Origin: DATBVX01 sp963696675
Lineage (GTDB): Bacteria > Pseudomonadota > Gammaproteobacteria > Steroidobacterales > Steroidobacteraceae
Assembly: GCA_963696675.1 (NCBI GenBank)
Contig: CAVOLM010000014.1
Coordinates: 6,912-70,911 of the forward strand
Direction: 5' to 3'
DNA length: 64,000 nt
Under the pieces are notes generated by a model. The model was not told the origin of the DNA. It saw nothing but the letters and a program-made list of their open reading frames with translations, and did not search any database. Below are positions 1-12,916 of this stretch, piece by piece (the stretch's first letter is position 1; each line of letters opens with the position of its first letter). The translations under genes and the position numbers were made by a program.

Positions 1-1359
<1,359 letters not shown>

Positions 1360-1468
1360 GTATTCACCATCTTCGAGATTCCCGGTTGTCAGCGCCGGAA
1401 ATCCCGGGCTACAGAATTTCTGAAATCGCTTGCACGAGCCACAGGTCTCGCGACCCGAGGCTTCGCGC

Positions 1469-5548
<4,080 letters not shown>

Positions 5549-5666
5549 TGCGAATAACCTCAATCAGTGCTGCGGCGAAATGCCGCACCAATAGCGACAC
5601 GCCGGGCGGCGGAGATCCGCTGCCCGGCCAGCCGCGTCGTATGCGCGCCGTGGAAAGCCGCCATCC

Positions 5667-6050
5667 TTACTTGATGGCAACTTTGGCGCCGGCGTCTTCG
5701 AGCTTCTTCTTGATGGTTTCCGCGTCCGCTTTGGAAACGCCTTCCTTGACGGTCGAGGGCACGCCCTCGACGAGGTCCTTCGCTTCCTTGAGGCCGAGAC
5801 CGGTGATCTCGCGAATGACCTTGATCACGCCCACCTTGTTGGCGCCAAACTCGCTCATGGTCACCGTGAACTCGGTCTGCTCCTCGGCGGCGGGAGCAGC
5901 AGCGCCGGCACCGCCGGCGGCGGCAGCCACCGCAACCGGGGCGGCGGCAGTGACGCCGAACTTCTTCTCCATGTCGGAGATGAGCTCGACCACTTCCATG
6001 ACGCTCATCTTGGAGATTGCGTCGAGAATGTCTTCTTTGCTGACAGCCAT
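5667..6050 (-). CDS. rplL: 50S ribosomal protein L7/L12
   Basis: Stalk protein of the large ribosomal subunit that recruits translation factors, 127 residues. An N-terminal dimerisation helix (MAVSKEDILDAISKMSVMEV) is followed by an alanine/glycine-rich hinge around residues 35-55. The C-terminal factor-binding domain contains the family signature KVGVIKVIREITGLGLKEAK. The length is normal. It lies directly downstream of rplJ in the L10 operon, and L12 is normally made in excess from such an arrangement. Confidence 0.98.
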   Translation of the reverse strand: MAVSKEDILDAISKMSVMEVVELISDMEKKFGVTAAAPVAVAAAAGGAGAAAPAAEEQTEFTVTMSEFGANKVGVIKVIREITGLGLKEAKDLVEGVPSTVKEGVSKADAETIKKKLEDAGAKVAIK

Positions 6051-6098
6051 TTTGGTCTCCGGAAAAATTACTTCTGAGTTACCCGATACGATGCGCGC

Positions 6099-6632
6099 TC
6101 AACCCGCCACCGCCTGCTTATGATCGCGAATGGCAGCGATGGTCCGCACCAGCTTCGCCTGCGGCTCGGCCAGCGTGCGCACGAACTTAGAGATGGGCGC
6201 CTTCATGAGGCCCATCAACTTGGCAAGTGCCTGTTCGCGAGTCGGCAGGCTGGCAACCTTTTCGATGTCTTTCGGTCCCAGCAGCTGGCCACCCAGCGAA
6301 ACGAGCGTCGCCACCAGCTTCTCGTGATCCTTGGTGAACGCCTTGACGACGCGGGCGGCAGCGCCCGGATCATCCTTCGAGAACGCGAGCACCAGCGGGC
6401 CCTTCAGGGCCGGACTGATGCACTCGTACGGCGTGCCTGCGACGGCCTTGCGAGCCAGCGTGTTCTTGACCACACGCATGAAGACGCCTTGCGCACGCGC
6501 CTTCGCGCGCAGCTCGGTCATCTGCGCCACGGTGAGGCCGCGGTTTTCCGCGCCCACCACCGACAGCGCCTTCGCCGCCACCGCATTCACTTCGGCAACG
6601 AGAGCTTTCTTGTCTTCAAGGTTCATCGGCAT
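6099..6632 (-). CDS. rplJ: 50S ribosomal protein L10
   Basis: Base of the ribosomal stalk; it anchors the L7/L12 dimers. 177 residues, starting MPMNLEDKKALVAEVNAVAA, with the typical RVVKNTLARKAVAGTPYE segment and a C-terminal helix for L12 binding. It is preceded by a 200-nt non-coding leader and followed 48 nt later by rplL. In enterobacteria L10 bound to L12 represses its own mRNA through such a leader; the gap here is consistent with that but was not modelled. Confidence 0.97.
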   Translation of the reverse strand: MPMNLEDKKALVAEVNAVAAKALSVVGAENRGLTVAQMTELRAKARAQGVFMRVVKNTLARKAVAGTPYECISPALKGPLVLAFSKDDPGAAARVVKAFTKDHEKLVATLVSLGGQLLGPKDIEKVASLPTREQALAKLMGLMKAPISKFVRTLAEPQAKLVRTIAAIRDHKQAVAG

Positions 6633-6832
6633 GTGCTACTCCTGCTTGAAGATCCACCACCATCGGACGCTCTTCCCTGTGCGCCCGTCCTTTCTGGATG
6701 GTGACCTTCACCAGTGAACACTGATTCGGGTAACACCATCTGCGCAGGTCATCGTCATTAAGGGTCCGTTAGACCCACCTGCGGTCTTCGACGGCACCGG
6801 CGCCTCGCGGCACCGGCTTTCCATCAATCGGC
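6633..6832 (-). promoter_or_regulatory. rplJ leader region, candidate L10 autoregulatory leader
   Basis: A 200-nt gap between rplA and rplJ inside an otherwise tight operon. This is the position of the L10-binding leader in proteobacteria. I see GC-rich segments that can pair near the rplJ start but did not derive the consensus L10 kink-turn, so the call rests mainly on position and length. Confidence 0.45.
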
Positions 6833-7525
6833 TTAAAGATTCAAACTCCCCTGATCGACAGACACACCGGGCCCCATCGTCGAGGACACGGTGAGCTTCT
6901 TGAGATACACACCCTTCGAGGTCGAAGGCTTGTGCTTCTGCAGATCGTGCAGCAGCGCGACCAGGTTCTCCTTCAACTTCTGCGGCTCGAAACTCGCCTT
7001 GCCGATCGGGCAATGGACGATTCCGGCCTTGTCGACCCGGTAGCGTACCTGGCCAGCCTTTGCATTCCTGACCGCGCCAGCGACGTCCGGCGTCACCGTG
7101 CCCACTTTCGGGTTCGGCATCAGGCCACGGGGCCCAAGAATCTGGCCCAGCTGGCCGACGACCCGCATTGCATCCGGGCTTGCGATCACGACGTCGAAAT
7201 TGAGCTCCCCAGCCTTCACCTTGGCCGCGAGATCTTCCAGGCCGACGATGTCCGCGCCTGCCTCACGCGCAGCGTCGGCGTTCTTGCCGCCGGTGAACAC
7301 CGCCACGCGAACGCTCTTGCCGATACCGTGCGGCATCACGGTCGAGCCCCGGACCTGCTGATCCGACTTGCTGGCATCAATACCGAGATTCACTGCCGCG
7401 TCCACGGATTCGGCAAACTTTGCCTTGGCGAACTCCTGGACCAGCGCGATCGCTTCATCGATCGAATACTGTTTGCCCGGAACGAGCTTGGCCTTCCAGG
7501 CCTGAATACGCTTGGCTGCAGGCAT
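6833..7525 (-). CDS. rplA: 50S ribosomal protein L1
   Basis: L1-stalk protein, 230 residues, beginning MPAAKRIQAWKAKL. The open frame runs 59 codons further upstream, but that part overlaps rplK out of frame. The ATG at 7525 follows a strong GGAGGGGG ribosome site and lies one base after the rplK stop. The signature ILGPRGLMPNPKVGTVTPDV is present around residue 130. It is translationally coupled to rplK, and in other bacteria L1 represses this pair. Confidence 0.97.
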   Translation of the reverse strand: MPAAKRIQAWKAKLVPGKQYSIDEAIALVQEFAKAKFAESVDAAVNLGIDASKSDQQVRGSTVMPHGIGKSVRVAVFTGGKNADAAREAGADIVGLEDLAAKVKAGELNFDVVIASPDAMRVVGQLGQILGPRGLMPNPKVGTVTPDVAGAVRNAKAGQVRYRVDKAGIVHCPIGKASFEPQKLKENLVALLHDLQKHKPSTSKGVYLKKLTVSSTMGPGVSVDQGSLNL

Positions 7526-7526
7526 G

Positions 7527-7958
7527 TCAGACCCCCTCCACGTCGATGCCTGAGCTGCGGGCGCTGCCCGCGATGGTGCGCACCGCCGCGTCCAGGTCCG
7601 CCGCGGTGAGGTCTGGCATCTTGAGCTTGGCGATCTCTTCGAGCTGTTTGCGGGTGACTTTGCCGACTTTCGCCGTATTGGGTGTACCGCTGCCTTTTTC
7701 AATCCCCAGCGCCTTGCGCAGGAGCACCGAAGCCGGCGGCGTCTTGAGAATGAAGGTGAAGCTGCGGTCGGTGTACACCGTGATCACCACGGGAGTCGGC
7801 AGCCCTTTTTCCAACTTCTGAGTCTGGGCGTTGAACGCCTTGCAGAACTCCATGATGTTCACGCCCTGCTGGCCGAGCGCCGGCCCGACGGGCGGGCTGG
7901 GATTCGCCTGCCCTGCAGGAATCTGCAGTTTGATGTAGCCCTGAACCTTCTTAGCCAT
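7527..7958 (-). CDS. rplK: 50S ribosomal protein L11
   Basis: rRNA-binding protein of the GTPase centre, 143 residues. It starts MAKKVQGYIKLQIPAGQANP and has the conserved proline-rich N-terminus followed by GPALGQQGVNIMEFCKAFNA. The length matches the family. It is co-transcribed with nusG upstream (40 nt) and rplA downstream (1 nt). Confidence 0.98.
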   Translation of the reverse strand: MAKKVQGYIKLQIPAGQANPSPPVGPALGQQGVNIMEFCKAFNAQTQKLEKGLPTPVVITVYTDRSFTFILKTPPASVLLRKALGIEKGSGTPNTAKVGKVTRKQLEEIAKLKMPDLTAADLDAAVRTIAGSARSSGIDVEGV

Positions 7959-7998
7959 GTGTCACCTGTTGCGGGTCCGAACGCCGTGAGGCTCCCCG

Positions 7999-8532
7999 TT
8001 ACGCCTTTTCGACCTGACTGAAATCCAGCTCCACCGGCGTCGAGCGACCGAGGATCTGCACCGCCACCTGCAGGCGGTTCTTTTCGTAGTTCACCGATTC
8101 GACCACGCCATTGAAGTCGTTGAACGGACCGTCAGTGACGCGCACGACCTCACCGGGCTCGAACAACACCTTCGGACGCGGCTTGTCCACGCCCTCTTCC
8201 ACGCGGCGCAGAATCGACATCGCCTCCTTGTCCGTGATCGGCGCCGGCTTGTCGCTGGTGCCGCCGATGAAGCCAAGCACCTTCGGCACTTCCTTCACCA
8301 GGTGCCAGGTGTCCTCATCCATTTCCATCTGCACCAGCACATAGCCGGGGAAGAACTTGCGGTCGCTCTTGCGCTTCTGACCGTCGCGCATCTCGACCAC
8401 TTCCTCGGTGGGCACCAGGATCTCGCCGAACTTAACGTCCAGCCCATGGCGCTTGATGCGCTCCTTGAGCGACTCGGCCACCTTGTGCTCGAAATTCGAG
8501 TACGCATGCACCACGTACCAGCGCAACGACAT
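7999..8532 (-). CDS. nusG: Transcription termination/antitermination factor NusG
   Basis: NusG links RNA polymerase to Rho or to the ribosome. 177 residues from MSLRWYVVHAYSNFEHKVAE, with the NGN domain (FFPGYVLVQM, GFIGGTSDKPAPI) and the C-terminal KOW domain ending ELDFSQVEKA. Two ATG codons are adjacent (8535 and 8532). The first overlaps the secE stop as TGATG, but the GGGGAG ribosome site is 6 nt from the second, so I use 8532. Both give the same protein apart from one methionine. Confidence 0.97.
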   Translation of the reverse strand: MSLRWYVVHAYSNFEHKVAESLKERIKRHGLDVKFGEILVPTEEVVEMRDGQKRKSDRKFFPGYVLVQMEMDEDTWHLVKEVPKVLGFIGGTSDKPAPITDKEAMSILRRVEEGVDKPRPKVLFEPGEVVRVTDGPFNDFNGVVESVNYEKNRLQVAVQILGRSTPVELDFSQVEKA

Positions 8533-8534
8533 CA

Positions 8535-8912
8535 TCAACTCCCCTGTCCTGTGAGCTGCTTCGTGATCCACGCGAGCAGGATGTCGAGCAGCCAGAAGAA
8601 AACTCCCGACACGATCACGAAGACGAACACCACGATCGTCGTCTGCACCGTTTCCTGCCGGTTCGGCCAGACCACCTTGCGCAGCTCAACGCGCGCCGAC
8701 TGGACGAACTGCGAGAAGTGGCGGCCGTACTGCGACTGCAGGGCGATCGCGGCACCGACGCCCAGCCCCACGAGCACGGCCAGCCAGCGAATCGCCGGTG
8801 ACTGGTCGCTGAAGTAGTAGAAGGCCCCAAGACCGGCGACCACGACGACGATCCCCAGCGCAAGCTTGGCGACGTCGAGGGCGGTCGGCTCTGTTTCTAC
8901 TTGTTCTGTCAT
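8535..8912 (-). CDS. secE: Preprotein translocase subunit SecE
   Basis: Small essential subunit of the SecYEG channel in the inner membrane, 125 residues. It has three hydrophobic segments: about residues 14-34, 41-58 and 91-117. The conserved cytoplasmic amphipathic stretch RVELRKVVWPNRQETVQTT precedes the last. The three-segment form is typical of gammaproteobacteria. Its stop overlaps the nusG start region. Confidence 0.96.
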   Translation of the reverse strand: MTEQVETEPTALDVAKLALGIVVVVAGLGAFYYFSDQSPAIRWLAVLVGLGVGAAIALQSQYGRHFSQFVQSARVELRKVVWPNRQETVQTTIVVFVFVIVSGVFFWLLDILLAWITKQLTGQGS

Positions 8913-8931
8913 TTCACTTGAGAGTCGCGCA

Positions 8932-9007
8932 TGGCAGGCCAGGAGGGAATCGAACCCCCAACCTGCGGTTTTGGAGACCGCCGCTCTGCCAATTGAGCTA
9001 CTGGCCT
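8932..9007 (-). tRNA. tRNA-Trp (CCA anticodon)
   Basis: A 76-nt gene including an encoded 3' CCA. The acceptor stem AGGCCAG pairs with CTGGCCT, the D-arm contains AGCTCAATTGGCAGAGC, and the anticodon loop reads TCTCCAAAA with CCA as anticodon. The T-arm contains GGTTCGATTCC. It sits between tuf and secE, as in E. coli relatives. Confidence 0.97.
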
Positions 9008-9017
9008 ACAGGAAAAA

Positions 9018-10208
<1,191 letters not shown>

Positions 10209-10334
10209 AGCAGTAATCCTCTGCGCTGCAGTGTTAGTAACAGGCCACAGGCCTGGAGCTCGCGCCCCAAGCAGAAACCGAAAATCGCTTACCTTCTCGA
10301 ACCTGAGGCCCCATGCCTGAGGCCGCTTTCTTCA

Positions 10335-10410
10335 TGGAGCCCACGACCGGAATCGAACCGGTGACCTCGTCCTTACCAAGGACGTGCTCTACCGACTGAG
10401 CTACGTGGGC
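10335..10410 (-). tRNA. tRNA-Thr (GGT anticodon)
   Basis: A 76-nt gene with encoded CCA. The acceptor stem GCCCACG pairs with CGTGGGC, the D-arm has AGCTCAGTCGGTAGAGC, the anticodon loop is CTTGGTAAG, and the T-loop is GGTTCGATTCC. It is part of the tRNA-tuf transcription unit. Confidence 0.97.
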
Positions 10411-10452
10411 GTGGGACTCGCTCGTCAGGGCCCCACGCTCTCAGACTGATTT

Positions 10453-10526
<74 letters not shown>

Positions 10527-10588
10527 AGCGCAGCTCTCCACCCGATCACCCGGTCCGCTGCCGGCCTTCGCCACCCGCACCACTCGGC

Positions 10589-10674
10589 TGGTGGAGGGGG
10601 TAGGATTCGAACCTACGAAGGCATGAGCCGGCAGATTTACAGTCTGCTCCCGTTGGCCGCTTGGGTACCCCTCC
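10589..10674 (-). tRNA. tRNA-Tyr (GTA anticodon)
   Basis: An 86-nt class II tRNA with a long variable arm and encoded CCA. The acceptor stem GGAGGGG pairs with CCCCTCC, and the anticodon loop is ACTGTAAAT with GTA. It is the first gene of the tRNA-tuf unit. Confidence 0.97.
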
Positions 10675-10692
10675 GCGAAAAACGAGCCGCGT

Positions 10693-10721
10693 ATTCTGAT
10701 TTCCAGCCTAGACCGTGTCAA
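10693..10721 (-). promoter_or_regulatory. sigma-70-type promoter of the tRNA-Tyr/Gly/Thr-tuf unit
   Basis: On the minus strand a perfect -35 box TTGACA (10721-10716) is followed after 17 bases by CAGAAT (10698-10693). Transcription would begin near 10686, about 12 bases before the tRNA-Tyr 5' end. The spacing and position fit a strong stable-RNA promoter. Confidence 0.7.
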
Positions 10722-10929
10722 CGGGCATGAACGGTGCATGCACCCAAAGTACCCCCCGGACCCTCTCGCCTGACTCTTCTTATATAGGCACAAGTTCAGC
10801 TGAACGGCCTTCGGAGCCCGGGTTAGAGCTCAAGCATCCGCACAGTCTGAGACAAATTCGAGCTGTCCCAGAGGCCTCGGAGGTTTACCATCCGGTTTCT
10901 TTCGCTCAAGGCATGGGGAGGATTCAGTT

Positions 10930-11454
10930 ATGGCTCTTTGGAAGGAACAGGCTTCAACCACCGGCGGCACGACGCCGACTTCGTCTCGCGAGCCCTCGGT
11001 GCGTGACGCTGACAAACCCACCGCGGTGCCATTGAGCGCCGAGACACGCCGGGCGCGCGAGCAGCCGCGGACTGCAGTCGAACCGAAGGAGTCGGTAATC
11101 GCCGCGGACCTGACAATTGAAGGCAAGATCGAAGGCAGCGGACACGTGCGGATTGCCGGCCGCTTCAAGGGTGATGTCAGTGTGCAGGGCAACCTCACCA
11201 TCGATGCCGGAGCTCACCTGACCGGACAGGTTCGCGCTCAAACCGTCACGATCGGCGGCGAATTGCACGGAAATATCGAGGGAGCTACTCGGGTCGAGCT
11301 GCTCGAGACCGGTGTGTTGGCGGGCGATGTCAAAGCCGGATCGTTCACGGTGGCCGCCGGCTCGCGCATGCGTGGTCAGGTCGAATTCGGCTGGACGGAA
11401 CAGACCTCGGCGCGCACTTTCAGTCTCGCGAAGGGTGACGGCAGCCCCTCATGA
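10930..11454 (+). CDS. Bactofilin family cytoskeletal protein
   Basis: 174 residues. A disordered N-terminus of about 50 residues precedes the bactofilin (DUF583) core from roughly residue 58 (AADLTIEGKIEGSGHVRIAG) to 150. The core consists of short repeating beta turns rich in glycine and valine, which fold as a right-handed beta-helix and polymerise into filaments. A GGGGAGG ribosome site lies 8 nt before the ATG. The stop overlaps the next gene as ATGA. Bactofilins scaffold cell-shape or envelope enzymes; the partner here is unknown. Confidence 0.88.
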   Translation: MALWKEQASTTGGTTPTSSREPSVRDADKPTAVPLSAETRRAREQPRTAVEPKESVIAADLTIEGKIEGSGHVRIAGRFKGDVSVQGNLTIDAGAHLTGQVRAQTVTIGGELHGNIEGATRVELLETGVLAGDVKAGSFTVAAGSRMRGQVEFGWTEQTSARTFSLAKGDGSPS

Positions 11455-11807
11455 GCAATGTGCGCTCGCTGCTCCCGGGCCAGACGCGCACCTGTCCGCA
11501 TTGCAAGGCCACGATTCTCGAAAGTGCGGTCGTCTGTCCGGCGTGCGACCATCACCTGCGCTTCGGTGCCGAAGCGCAGAAGAGGTCGCTGCGCACATCG
11601 ACGCCGCTGCGCGTCGAAGGAACCATCCGGCATCCCGCTACCGCTGGCGCCTCGGAATACTCGGTGGTGCTTTCAATCCGGGACGATCGAGGCGAGGAAT
11701 TGACGCGCCGCGTCGTCGGTGTCGGGGCACTTCAGCCGTCCGAGCAACGGACTTTCAGCCTTGCAGTAGAAGTGTTCTCGCCCAACGCCGCGCCGACACA
11801 GAAATAA
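11451..11807 (+). CDS. Small zinc-ribbon protein next to bactofilin
   Basis: 118 residues beginning MSNVRSLLPGQTRTCPHCKA. Two CxxC pairs (CPHC near residue 15, CPAC near 30) form a rubredoxin-like zinc ribbon. A beta-rich C-terminal domain of about 70 residues follows (LRVEGTIRHPATAGASEYSV onward). It overlaps the bactofilin stop by four bases and is therefore probably translated with it. I do not recognise a specific function. A structural partner of the bactofilin filament is an inference from coupling. Confidence 0.75.
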   Translation: MSNVRSLLPGQTRTCPHCKATILESAVVCPACDHHLRFGAEAQKRSLRTSTPLRVEGTIRHPATAGASEYSVVLSIRDDRGEELTRRVVGVGALQPSEQRTFSLAVEVFSPNAAPTQK

Positions 11808-11816
11808 AGCTCGATT

Positions 11817-12047
11817 TCAGCCTGCCGGCGGCTTTTCGTCGGCCAGGATCGCGACCGCGCGGCGGACGTCTTCGTGAAAGCCCTCGGCGCCTTGGTGGTA
11901 CTGCGCCACGATCTGCCGGCGCATGCGCGGGTCCCAATAGCGTTTCAGGTGATTTGCGATGTCGCGCGCCACCTGCTCACGGTCGGGCGCAGCCGCAAAA
12001 AAGGCGCGGATCTCGTTGGCCATGGTGACCAGGTGCTCCGGATTCAT
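11817..12047 (-). CDS. fdsD: NAD-dependent formate dehydrogenase delta subunit
   Basis: 76 residues from MNPEHLVTMANEIRAFFAAA. The protein is helical, with the family pattern ...HLKRYWDPRMRRQI. FdsD is a small accessory subunit of soluble molybdenum formate dehydrogenases. I chose the ATG at 12047 because it overlaps the fdhD stop as ATGA; the longer frame upstream lies inside fdhD. It is the last gene of the fds operon and its end converges on the zinc-ribbon gene. Confidence 0.88.
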   Translation of the reverse strand: MNPEHLVTMANEIRAFFAAAPDREQVARDIANHLKRYWDPRMRRQIVAQYHQGAEGFHEDVRRAVAILADEKPPAG

Positions 12048-12889
12048 GGCGTGAGCCGCTCGGTCCCGGCATATACCACATGCTGCTCGGGCCGTGCGAA
12101 ACCGACCAAGGTCTGGCCGCAACGTTGCGCGAGATCAACAGCGAGTGAGGTCGGGGCCGAAATCGCTGCAAGGAACGTCACCCCGACAGTTGCGCTTTTC
12201 AGCACCATCTCATAACTCGCGCGACTCGTGATCAGGAGGTAACCCTGCGCGGGATCTTCGCCGCCGCGGATGATTGCGCCGATGACCTTGTCGAGCGCGT
12301 TGTGCCGGCCGACATCTTCGCGCACATGGCGAATTCCAAGACCAGGCAACACCCAGGCGGCTGCATGCACGCTACCAGTGCGCGCATTCAGGGGTTGCAT
12401 CGTCGCGAGCTGCTTCAGCGCCGCATGCAGATCCGCACTGGACACCTTGACTCCGCGCCCGAGTGGCGCCGGGGTGCGGATCGCCTGCTCCACGGTTTCA
12501 GCGCCGCACAGGCCGCAGCCAGTTCTACCTGTCAGGTTGCGCCGCTGCTGCAATAACGCCGAAAAACGCTCCCAGGCGATCGAGATACGGACATCGATGG
12601 CATGAGCCCCGGCCTCCACCTCGACAGAGCGGATTTCCTCGGGCGTCGCGACCAGCCCCTCGCTCAGTGTGAAGCCGACGGCATAGTCTTCGAGGTCGGC
12701 AGGCGTCGCCAGCATGACCACGTGCGGAACTGCGTGGTACACGAGCGCAACGGGGAATTCCTCGGCAACTTCGTCCAGCGCGCGGCTCTGCTCGCCCTTC
12801 GCCCAGCGTTCGACCGTGAGCTGAACGCTCGCGTGCGCGGCGTCAGCCGCGACATTCTTGTCGGGCTGCGCCGGATCACCACTCGCCAT
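12044..12889 (-). CDS. fdhD: Formate dehydrogenase sulfurtransferase FdhD
   Basis: 281 residues. It delivers sulfur from a cysteine desulfurase to the molybdenum cofactor, which formate dehydrogenase needs for activity. The persulfide-carrying motif CGLCG is present near residue 121-126, and the conserved VREDVGRHNALDKVIGA segment near 190. It lies 27 nt after fdsA and overlaps fdsD. The reading frame is clean. Confidence 0.95.
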   Translation of the reverse strand: MASGDPAQPDKNVAADAAHASVQLTVERWAKGEQSRALDEVAEEFPVALVYHAVPHVVMLATPADLEDYAVGFTLSEGLVATPEEIRSVEVEAGAHAIDVRISIAWERFSALLQQRRNLTGRTGCGLCGAETVEQAIRTPAPLGRGVKVSSADLHAALKQLATMQPLNARTGSVHAAAWVLPGLGIRHVREDVGRHNALDKVIGAIIRGGEDPAQGYLLITSRASYEMVLKSATVGVTFLAAISAPTSLAVDLAQRCGQTLVGFARPEQHVVYAGTERLTP

Positions 12890-12916
12890 GTCTTTGGCCG
12901 TTGCGATTGCCGGCCC

